Origin: Campylobacteraceae bacterium
GTDB taxonomy: Bacteria; Campylobacterota; Campylobacteria; Campylobacterales; Sulfurovaceae
NCBI GenBank assembly: GCA_027038275.1
Contig: JALVXC010000069.1
Location: forward strand, 1-48,169
Length of the DNA stretch: 48,169 nt
Reading direction: 5' to 3'
The position numbers and the translations under genes were made by a program. Below, piece after piece: positions 39,798 through 46,764 of this stretch. The notes beneath the pieces were generated by a model. The model saw only the letters and a list, made by a program, of their open reading frames with translations. It was not told the DNA's origin and searched no databases. Positions within the stretch are counted from its first letter, which is position 1, and every line of letters begins with the position of its first letter.

Positions 39798-40943
39798 CTA
39801 CAAAATATTCCCATACTTATAATAAGCCGAACAAGCCCCCTCACTACTTACCATACAAGAGCCAATAGGAGAGGTAGGCTTACACGCTGTTCCAAAAATA
39901 GTACACTCTTGTGGTTTTGCCATGCCTCGTAAGATGTCTCCACAGATACAGAGCTTGTGGTCTTCTATCTCGGCTATTGGTAAAACATCTTTGTAGACTA
40001 TTTCGGCATTGTACTCTGAAAACTCATCTCGAAGTTTTAAACCACTATTAGGAACATTGCCAAGTCCTCGCCATCTAAAGAGGCTAACCTTTTCAAAGTA
40101 TCTATCTATAAGAGCTTGTGCCTTTAGGTTTCCCTCACGGCTTACTACACGTTTGTACTGAATCTCTAGTTCACATCGCTCATCTACAAACTGCTCTACT
40201 ATCATGCTAATTCCCTGCATCATATCTACAGGCTCAAAGCCTGTTACAACAACAGGTCTGCCATACTCTTTTGGGAACTTCTCATAAATCTTAGAACCTG
40301 CTATTACGCTTACATGGCTAGGGCCTAAAAAAGCGTCAATTCGGTTATTGTAAGAGTCTACATGCTCATCTCTACTATCTATAAGCTCTACCATAACTTC
40401 AGGAACTGTTACATGGTTAATGTGAAAGAGAATATTGGGTACTTTTTGTTTAATAACCTGCTCAACCAACACAGCTGTCATAGGTGTTGTGGTCTCAAAC
40501 CCAATAGCAAAAAAGACCACCTTTTTAGTAGGGTTTTCAGAGGCAATTTTTAGGCACTCCATAGGAGAGTAGACAAAACGAACATCAGCCCCTTTAGCTC
40601 GTGCATCTTGTAGACTTCCATTGCTCCCTGGAACTTTTATCATATCGCCAAGGGTTACCAAAATAACATCCTCTTGCATTGCCAAAACATAGGCATGGTC
40701 AATTCGCTCTTTTGGCATAATGCAGACAGGACAACCAGGTCCATGAATAAAGTTTATGTTGTTTGGCAATAGTTGAGGTAGTCCATACTTCATAATAGTA
40801 TGCGTATGACCTCCACACACCTCCATAATATTAATTGGCTTTTTTAGCTTTTTGGCATTTTCATTAATGATTTTTGCATAGGCTTTTATGGTCTTGCCAT
40901 CACGAAAATCATCATATAGATTTTTAAGTTCTAAATCACTCAT
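39798..40943 (-). CDS. hypD: Hydrogenase maturation protein HypD
   Basis: 381 aa. An iron-sulfur protein that, with HypC, holds the Fe(CN)2CO group during assembly. Family motifs are intact: CGGHTHTIMKYG, FIHGPGCPVCIMP, FAIGFETTTP, then the C-terminal cluster cysteines in CICGDILRGMAKP and CKPTSPIGSCMVSSEGACSAYY. The start overlaps the hypC stop by 4 nt (ATGA), so the two are translationally coupled. Confidence 0.95.
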   Translation of the reverse strand: MSDLELKNLYDDFRDGKTIKAYAKIINENAKKLKKPINIMEVCGGHTHTIMKYGLPQLLPNNINFIHGPGCPVCIMPKERIDHAYVLAMQEDVILVTLGDMIKVPGSNGSLQDARAKGADVRFVYSPMECLKIASENPTKKVVFFAIGFETTTPMTAVLVEQVIKQKVPNILFHINHVTVPEVMVELIDSRDEHVDSYNNRIDAFLGPSHVSVIAGSKIYEKFPKEYGRPVVVTGFEPVDMMQGISMIVEQFVDERCELEIQYKRVVSREGNLKAQALIDRYFEKVSLFRWRGLGNVPNSGLKLRDEFSEYNAEIVYKDVLPIAEIEDHKLCICGDILRGMAKPQECTIFGTACKPTSPIGSCMVSSEGACSAYYKYGNIL

Positions 40944-41224
40944 CGCTTTTCACAGTTGTCATCATCTATAATAGCTCGACGACGCTCCTCTTCGTCCATT
41001 GCTTCTAGTATCTCTTTGTAGGTCTCAATAGAGGCTAATGCCTCCTTTTCATCTATTTTGTTCATCACAAAACCAATGTGTAAAAGGACATAATCACCCA
41101 CTTGCACATCTCCCTCTTCCATCATCATTAGGTTTGCATCTCTTTGTACGCCTAAAGTATCAACCGTACACATTGTCTGGTCTTCACTTACTTTTATTAC
41201 TTTGCTTGGAATTGACAAACACAC
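40940..41224 (-). CDS. hypC: Hydrogenase maturation chaperone HypC
   Basis: 94 aa with the essential N-terminal MCLSIPSKV, where Cys2 binds the iron centre and HypD after removal of Met1. The rest fits the OB-like HypC fold (VGDYVLLHIGFVMNKIDEKEA), with a charged tail. It chaperones the hydrogenase large subunit. It follows hypB after a 90-nt gap that is filled by a heptamer repeat copy. Confidence 0.93.
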   Translation of the reverse strand: MCLSIPSKVIKVSEDQTMCTVDTLGVQRDANLMMMEEGDVQVGDYVLLHIGFVMNKIDEKEALASIETYKEILEAMDEEERRRAIIDDDNCEKR

Positions 41225-41248
41225 CTTTTTTTCTCCTTACAGTCGAAA

Positions 41249-41306
41249 AGTTAAGAGTTGAAAAACTCCAAATTCTCCATAATTCTTAACTCTTACTTCT
41301 TAACTC
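41249..41306. repeat. 58-bp inverted repeat flanking hypB, copy A
   Basis: Heptamer units on both sides of a core (AAAAACTCCAAATTCTCCAT). Its reverse complement matches 42134-42191 at 56 of 58 positions. It lies between hypC and hypB. Confidence 0.85.
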
Positions 41307-41314
41307 AAAAAATG

Positions 41315-42106
41315 CTAACGCATTTTTCTCTTAAACTCTATCCACTCAGCTACTGCTTTAACCGAATCAATATCATTCACATTAACCTCTAAAATATCTA
41401 CATTAGGTTTAATACGTCTAGCATCTGCTTTCTCTTGTGCTATATCATATTTAAAATAAGGCAACAAATCGGTCTTGGTAATTAAGATTAAATCTGCTTG
41501 ACGAAACATTACAGGATATTTTGCTATTTTGTCCCCACCCTCTGGTACAGAGACCAAGACAATATTTAGGTGTGTTCCTACATCATAACTTGCAGGACAG
41601 ACTAAGTTACCTACATTCTCTACAAAACAGACATCTATCTCTTCAAGTGGTATATGGTGTAGCCCCTTATGTACCATAAAAGCATCTAAGTGACAAGCTG
41701 TTCCTGTCTGAATCTGTTCAGCATAAATACCCTTGTCTCTTAAACGGTTAGCATCTCGTTCAGTCTCTAAATCACCCTCAATCACAGCAAATTTAAAGTT
41801 AGCAACATCTGCAAGATACTCCAAAAGTGTAGTCTTTCCTGCCCCTGGGCTAGACATAAGGTTTATGCCCAAAACACCATGTTTTTCTAAATGGCTTCGG
41901 TTATGGTTAGCCTCGTGGTCATTTTTATCTAAAATCTTCTGAATAACTGAAATGGTCTTTGCATCATTTAATTGAGGGTTATGGTGTAGATGTTCATGAG
42001 CCTTTTGATGTTCATGTGAGTGGTCATGGTCGTGTGAATGACTATGACCCTCATGACTATGTTCATGTTCAGCTCCTACAATACTACACCCACAATCTGT
42101 ACACAT
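41315..42106 (-). CDS. hypB: Hydrogenase nickel incorporation GTPase HypB
   Basis: 263 aa. The N-terminal CTDCGC motif (high-affinity nickel site) is followed by a histidine-rich stretch (about 14-44, HEHSHEGHSHSHDHDHSHEH), a nickel store. The GTPase domain has P-loop SSPGAGKTT, the nickel-zinc switch region with TGTACHLDA, G3-like ENVGNLVCP and TKTDLL (G4). It loads nickel into the hydrogenase large subunit with HypA, which is not in the window. The gene is enclosed by 58-bp inverted repeats. Confidence 0.95.
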   Translation of the reverse strand: MCTDCGCSIVGAEHEHSHEGHSHSHDHDHSHEHQKAHEHLHHNPQLNDAKTISVIQKILDKNDHEANHNRSHLEKHGVLGINLMSSPGAGKTTLLEYLADVANFKFAVIEGDLETERDANRLRDKGIYAEQIQTGTACHLDAFMVHKGLHHIPLEEIDVCFVENVGNLVCPASYDVGTHLNIVLVSVPEGGDKIAKYPVMFRQADLILITKTDLLPYFKYDIAQEKADARRIKPNVDILEVNVNDIDSVKAVAEWIEFKRKMR

Positions 42107-42133
42107 TATAAACTCCTATGTCATTTAAATTAA

Positions 42134-42191
42134 GAATTAAGAAGTAAGAGTTAAGAATTATGGAGAATTTAGAGTTTTTCAACTCTTAACT
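42134..42191. repeat. 58-bp inverted repeat flanking hypB, copy B
   Basis: Reverse-complement partner of 41249-41306 with two mismatches. More heptamer units follow to about 42211, abutting the nickel permease gene. Confidence 0.85.
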
Positions 42192-42206
42192 CTTAATTCT
42201 TAACTC

Positions 42207-42848
42207 TTAACTTAATAAGATGTTTGTTCCAACCAACAAAGAGACAACTCCTGCTACGGTAAAAGCTCGTCTTACATTACTAAGTGAGCCAAGGAAATGA
42301 TTGTTAAAATAGAGCAATACTAGACCAAATCCTATAAAAACCAACATAACACCAGCAGTAAATGCTCCTACCATTGTAAAGTCAACATTTCCACTTCCTA
42401 CAGCACCTAAAGTAACAAGCATACCACGGACACCACCTGCACCCATAAGTAACCCCATAGTAAAAGAGGAGCTTTTGGCAATAGTGTCATCGTGACTGTG
42501 TGACTTTCCAAACCAAATATGGGTATGCTCTTCTCCATTATGTAAATGCTTTTTCAACTGAATACGATTTGTAGCTACCATAAAAAGCAAATAGAGTCCC
42601 ATTCCTATAATTACTGTTGCAGAGATTATATCACCATAAGCTAATATCTCTTCTGAAATCTGAACTGATTGTAAAAGTTTAGCAAAAAGAAACAGACTAA
42701 AACCATGTCCAATAGCAAACAGAATAGTAATAAGTAGTGTTTTTTTCTTATTTTTTCCAATAGAAAAATCTGCAATAGCCGTTAAATGGTCAGGTCCAAA
42801 GGCATGAAGAATCCCATACCAAAAAACAATCAATAGTGACAACTCCAT
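42207..42848 (-). CDS. Nickel/cobalt permease (HupE/UreH/NiCoT-like)
   Basis: 213 aa with about six membrane segments. The first helix carries HAFGPDHLTAI, the HX4DH nickel-binding signature of NiCoT-type transporters, and the second GHGFSLFLF, a second histidine motif. A cytoplasmic or periplasmic loop is His-rich (NGEEHTHIWFGKSHSHDD, about 104-121). Position between hypB and hypF argues for nickel supply to hydrogenase. The stop codon sits inside the heptamer array. A 14-bp palindrome lies upstream of the start. Confidence 0.8.
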   Translation of the reverse strand: MELSLLIVFWYGILHAFGPDHLTAIADFSIGKNKKKTLLITILFAIGHGFSLFLFAKLLQSVQISEEILAYGDIISATVIIGMGLYLLFMVATNRIQLKKHLHNGEEHTHIWFGKSHSHDDTIAKSSSFTMGLLMGAGGVRGMLVTLGAVGSGNVDFTMVGAFTAGVMLVFIGFGLVLLYFNNHFLGSLSNVRRAFTVAGVVSLLVGTNILLS

Positions 42849-42867
42849 ACTCTCTCCTTAAAAACTG

Positions 42868-42881
42868 AATGAATATTCATT
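42868..42881. promoter_or_regulatory. Palindrome upstream of the nickel permease gene, possible operator
   Basis: AATGAATATTCATT is a perfect 14-bp palindrome, 20 nt upstream of the permease ATG in the gap to hypF. Such a site suits a dimeric repressor (TetR-, Fur- or NikR-like). Which regulator cannot be told. Confidence 0.35.
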
Positions 42882-42910
42882 ATAATAATCAGTTGTTGGT
42901 TAATTTTGAA

Positions 42911-45187
42911 TTAAAATGAAGATTTTCCTGCCACAACCTGCCCTAAAGCAATCCCACCATCATTTGGAGGTATTTTATTGCCAATAACAGCATTTGGAAA
43001 TCGCTCAAACAAAAGCTCCAAAAGTACCCTATTTTGAAATACACCACCACTAAGTACCAAAGGCAAATCATAAGGCTCATAAACAGCTTCAACAATAGCT
43101 ACTAGAGTATGAAAAAACTTGCTAATAGCTACTTCTTGGCTACTCTCTTTGACTATCTCTTCTATCATAGGTAAAATATCTACTACCCCATTCTTATAGC
43201 CAAAAGAGTAAACTCCCTCGACAGAGTCACTATACAACTCCTCTAACCTCATACCACTCTCACCCTCAAAGCTCATCACTTGACAAACATCTGTAAGAGA
43301 AGCCACAGCATCAAAGAGCCGTCCAACCGAAGAGCTTAGAGGAGCATTGAGTCCTTTTTTCCACATAATGTATTGAGTCTTTAACTCTTGTTGAGTAAAG
43401 GCTTTAATAGTGGGGGTCTCTAACTCAAACACCTCATCACCATAACACTCAAAAAGCAAACTCAATGCCACACGTTTTGGCTCTTTTATAGCTTTTGCTC
43501 CTCCTAAAAGTTTAAAGTAGTTTAGATGTGCTACTCTCTCATAACCCTCATAGTCACAAACCATAAACTCCCCACCCCAAAGATTGCCATCATCTCCATA
43601 ACCAGTTCCATCAAAAGCAACACCAAAGACTTTACCTTGTATCTTTTTCTCTGCCATTACCCCCAAAATATGAGCATAGTGATGTTGAACTTTTTGAGTT
43701 AAGAGGGAAGAGTTAAGAGTTAAGAGTTGATTTGCTACTTTTGTGCTTTCGTAATTTGGGTGTTTGTCGTATGCTATTACCTCTGGCTCAAACCCATAAA
43801 TACGTTTTAGGCTCTCTATATTTTTCTTATAATACTCAACAGAGCTAATGCTATCTAAATCTCCAATATGAGGTGATAAAATAACTTGATTGTCAAACCC
43901 AATAGCAATGGTACTCTTTTGGTTTGCCCCCATTGCCAAGACCTTTTTGTTTAGTTTAAAAGGCAACTCTACCTTAACAGGAGCATAACCCCTAGCACGT
44001 CTTAACATAATGGTTTGCCCCTTTACCACCATTGATATAGAGTCATCACAACCATTGACTATCTCTCTGTTATGGTCAAGTAGAAAGTCATAGACACTAC
44101 TTAGCTTTTCAATGCTCTCTCTGTTCGTTGCTAGTGGTTCATCAGTTATATTCGCCGAAGTTGCTACTAAAGGGCGATTTAGTTTGGTTAAGAGGAGTAG
44201 ATGTAGAGGTGTGTAAGGTAAAAATAGCCCAATACGCGAAAGGTTTGGAGCAACTTGAGAGTTAAGAGTTAGGAGTGAAGAGTTAAGAATTACTATTGGG
44301 CGTTCTTTTGATAGGAGGAGAGCTTCCTCTTTTTTTGAAATATTTGCTAGTTCTTTAGCCATATCTATATCTCTAACCATTACAGCAAAAGGTTTAGTAG
44401 GTCTCTGTTTTCTCTCTCGTAACTTTAAAACAGCCTCTTCATTAGTAGCATCACAAACTAAATGATACCCACCCACACCTTTTATGGCTAAAATTTTCCC
44501 TTGTTTTATAAGCTCAACAGCCCCATCAACAACCCCACACCTATCAACTCTTAACTCTTCCTTCTTAACTCTTAACTCCCCAAGCTCTTCACTCCCAACT
44601 CTTAACTCTTCACTCTTAACTCTTAACTCTAAACTCGCCCCACACTCCCAACACCCAATAGGTTGAGCATGATAGCGTCTATCCAATGGATTGGTATACT
44701 CCTCTTCACAAGCTTTACACATCTTAAAAAACTTCATAGAGGTATTGCCCCTATCATAAGGCAAATCATAGATAATTGAGTAGCGTACTCCACAATGGGT
44801 ACAGGTAATAAAAGGGTAACCATAGCGACGATTGGAGGGGTCAAATAGCTCTTTTTCACAAGCTTTACAAATGCTTATGTCAGGAGGGATATTAACTGTT
44901 TTTTCTCCACTACTATCGGTTTGTATAATCTGAAAATCATTAAACTCTTTAGCTTCAATCTGCTCTATGCTAAGTCTATCTATAGAGGCTAAAGGAGGAA
45001 GTTCATTTTTGATGGCTTCTATAAACTCTTCAAGTTTATCTTTAGAGGCATTGACTACTACCTCTACCCCTTGTGTTCCATTAAGAACTATTCCTTTGAG
45101 ATGAAATCTTGTTGCAAGTTGGTAGATAAAGGGACGAAAGCCTACGCCTTGGACTGTGCCTTTTATGGTTAGTTTATGGGTTTGCAT
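42911..45187 (-). CDS. hypF: Hydrogenase maturation carbamoyltransferase HypF, with heptamer-encoded insertions
   Basis: 758 aa. It makes the carbamoyl group that becomes the CN ligands. Domains: acylphosphatase (about 1-90, GTVQGVGFRPFIYQLA), two zinc fingers (CKAC...CTHC at 107-132, CKAC...CWEC at 157-182), YrdC-like (about 215-405) and Kae1-like (about 410-758) with the metal site H502-H503-Y-A-H506 and SGGVFQN. Three in-frame insertions are translations of the GAGTTAA repeat: about 185-214 (ELRVKSEELRVGSEELG...), 301-311 (LNSSLLTLNSQ) and 487-498 (QLLTLNSSLLTQ). All catalytic motifs survive. The start overlaps the end of the TOPRIM-like gene by 14 nt. Confidence 0.93.
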   Translation of the reverse strand: MQTHKLTIKGTVQGVGFRPFIYQLATRFHLKGIVLNGTQGVEVVVNASKDKLEEFIEAIKNELPPLASIDRLSIEQIEAKEFNDFQIIQTDSSGEKTVNIPPDISICKACEKELFDPSNRRYGYPFITCTHCGVRYSIIYDLPYDRGNTSMKFFKMCKACEEEYTNPLDRRYHAQPIGCWECGASLELRVKSEELRVGSEELGELRVKKEELRVDRCGVVDGAVELIKQGKILAIKGVGGYHLVCDATNEEAVLKLRERKQRPTKPFAVMVRDIDMAKELANISKKEEALLLSKERPIVILNSSLLTLNSQVAPNLSRIGLFLPYTPLHLLLLTKLNRPLVATSANITDEPLATNRESIEKLSSVYDFLLDHNREIVNGCDDSISMVVKGQTIMLRRARGYAPVKVELPFKLNKKVLAMGANQKSTIAIGFDNQVILSPHIGDLDSISSVEYYKKNIESLKRIYGFEPEVIAYDKHPNYESTKVANQLLTLNSSLLTQKVQHHYAHILGVMAEKKIQGKVFGVAFDGTGYGDDGNLWGGEFMVCDYEGYERVAHLNYFKLLGGAKAIKEPKRVALSLLFECYGDEVFELETPTIKAFTQQELKTQYIMWKKGLNAPLSSSVGRLFDAVASLTDVCQVMSFEGESGMRLEELYSDSVEGVYSFGYKNGVVDILPMIEEIVKESSQEVAISKFFHTLVAIVEAVYEPYDLPLVLSGGVFQNRVLLELLFERFPNAVIGNKIPPNDGGIALGQVVAGKSSF
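43696..43730. repeat. Heptamer insertion 3 inside hypF
   Basis: GAGTTAA units; translated on the minus strand as LLTLNSSLLT, just before the Kae1-like metal site. The expected in-frame stop TAA is altered to TCC. Confidence 0.8.
44257..44291. repeat. Heptamer insertion 2 inside hypF
   Basis: GAGTTAA-type units, translated as LNSSLLTLNS within the YrdC-like domain after ERPIVI. The in-frame stop TAA is altered to TCA. Confidence 0.8.
44544..44636. repeat. Heptamer insertion 1 inside hypF
   Basis: About 12 units, in the opposite orientation to insertions 2 and 3 relative to the gene. Read as ELRVKSEELRVGSEELG... just after the second zinc finger. Units in the stop-forming phase read GAGTGAA or a variant in place of GAGTTAA, giving GAA for TAA. 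Confidence 0.85.
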
Positions 45188-45773
45188 TATACTCTTGAAG
45201 TTTTTCTATAAAGTATTGCAAAGAGCTATTTTTACTAAAGTCTAACTCATAAGTTCCACTCTTTAACTCTTTTATCATCTTCTGAACAATTTGAGGTTCA
45301 CTATTGACTTTTAAAAGCTTCATTAGCTCTTTTTTGTGGTCTTGGTGAACACTATTTGTATCTTTATCTATAGTCAAAAACCAACTCTCTATCTCATTAC
45401 AAACAACAAATAGATAGAATTGATTTTTTAATGCTTTGTCTATTTTATATTTAGGAAAATACTCATTTTTAAGCTCAACTAGACAAGTATGAGTATTTTC
45501 ACTTGTAAAACATTTTGTTTTTAAATCTATCATTAGAAAAACAGCTTTATAACCCTCTTTTTTTATAGCTCTCTCAACTCGTTTATTTATCTTTCCAAAG
45601 TTAGTAATTTTACACTTGTTCCCTGCTCCTGATGACTCACACTTAATAGAAATTTTATACTTTTTTAAAAGATAGTCATTAAAATATTGTCGAAAAAAAT
45701 CTACCTCAGAGTTTTCGACAATTAAAAGAATATCAGCCTTTTTATGTGGTGTTTTTCTCTTTTTTACTCTCAT
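45174..45773 (-). CDS. TOPRIM/RloB-like protein, partner of the adjacent ATPase
   Basis: 199 aa. The N-terminus ADILLIVENSEVDFFRQYF has the glutamate pair of a TOPRIM/RloB start (E20, E23), followed by a strand with Asp (AVFLMIDLKTK) and the RloB-like LFVVCNEIESWFLTID (usual form NPCFELWLL). The second acidic residue of the DxD motif seems to be Lys, so catalysis is uncertain. Such proteins pair with ABC-type ATPases in restriction-linked and anti-phage modules (RloAB, PARIS, OLD relatives). It overlaps the ATPase gene by 4 nt and hypF by 14 nt. The exact family needs profile searches. Confidence 0.6.
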   Translation of the reverse strand: MRVKKRKTPHKKADILLIVENSEVDFFRQYFNDYLLKKYKISIKCESSGAGNKCKITNFGKINKRVERAIKKEGYKAVFLMIDLKTKCFTSENTHTCLVELKNEYFPKYKIDKALKNQFYLFVVCNEIESWFLTIDKDTNSVHQDHKKELMKLLKVNSEPQIVQKMIKELKSGTYELDFSKNSSLQYFIEKLQEYNANP

Positions 45774-46723
45774 CTAAAATCTCCAATAACACCATCAGCA
45801 ATAAGTTCATCAAGCGTTAAATCTCTCTCATAAGAGAGTTCTTTTAACATATCTTTTAAACCATCTATTTTATTGGCTCTAATAGATTGTGTATCTCCAT
45901 CACTATCTCGATAGATAAAAACTATCTCATCTAAGTTGGCATATTTTAAAATCTCGGTTGAGTGTGTGGTAATAAGTATCTGTTTTTCACTTGCTCTAAA
46001 GCTCTCTAGCAGATAATTTACTGCTTTTAAATGTAAGTATCGTTCAGGCTCATCAAAGGCTAGTAGTATGCTTTTATCATCTTCTTGATTTAGTGCAGTT
46101 ATGGTTGCTAAAACATTAATAGTTCCATCAGATACATCATCTATACCTATTATTCTATTTTTCTCTTTAAAGCCAATAAGATACCTTCCAAAAACCTCTT
46201 TGACATCAACTCCATCTATCTCGTTAACAATGCCTATCATTGAGTTTGAGATAATCTCAAACTTTTCAGGGTTATTACTCTTTATATAAAAGAGATTCTC
46301 TCCTAAGTTTCTACCATCTTTTTGTAAAGCAATATCTAATTTTTCATGAGATTTACTTCTAATAGTCTCTGTATTAAAAGCATAGGTTTTAGCTATTTCA
46401 GAATAAGTTATGGTTGATTGATACCATAATTTCTCTTCTACAGTTAATTGAATTTTTTGTAAATCTTTTTTATTCTCTAACTCAAACTCTATAATTATTT
46501 TATCTTCTTGTGAGTTGTAATTAATAATTTTATCCCACCCACCTTTATCTACAACAGCACTATGAACATCTTTTGTTAAAGCAATATCAATAAACTCCAA
46601 AACATCAATCAAATTACTCTTACCACTATTGTTCTCCCCCACAACAATATTCATCTTATCAAGTTCAATAGTGGTATCATAAAAGCTTTTATAGTTATGA
46701 ATATAGAGTTTAGTTAGTTTCAT
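45770..46723 (-). CDS. AAA/ABC-type ATPase, RloA/AAA15-like
   Basis: 317 aa. Seen: a start KLYIHNYKSFYDTTIEL typical of SMC/RecF/OLD-like ATPases, Walker A GENNSGKS (29-36), a signature-like VSDGT (197-201), Walker B ILLAFDEPE with D224-E225, and switch H254 in ITTHSTEIL. No coiled coil long enough for SMC. It is followed with a 4-nt overlap by the TOPRIM-like gene. Two-gene pairs of this make-up are common in phage-defence islands, but here the pair sits between hydrogenase-maturation genes and runs in the same direction. A defence role is a suggestion. Confidence 0.75.
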   Translation of the reverse strand: MKLTKLYIHNYKSFYDTTIELDKMNIVVGENNSGKSNLIDVLEFIDIALTKDVHSAVVDKGGWDKIINYNSQEDKIIIEFELENKKDLQKIQLTVEEKLWYQSTITYSEIAKTYAFNTETIRSKSHEKLDIALQKDGRNLGENLFYIKSNNPEKFEIISNSMIGIVNEIDGVDVKEVFGRYLIGFKEKNRIIGIDDVSDGTINVLATITALNQEDDKSILLAFDEPERYLHLKAVNYLLESFRASEKQILITTHSTEILKYANLDEIVFIYRDSDGDTQSIRANKIDGLKDMLKELSYERDLTLDELIADGVIGDFR

Positions 46724-46764
46724 ATTGGTTATCCTATGAATTTAATAGCACATATTATAACACA

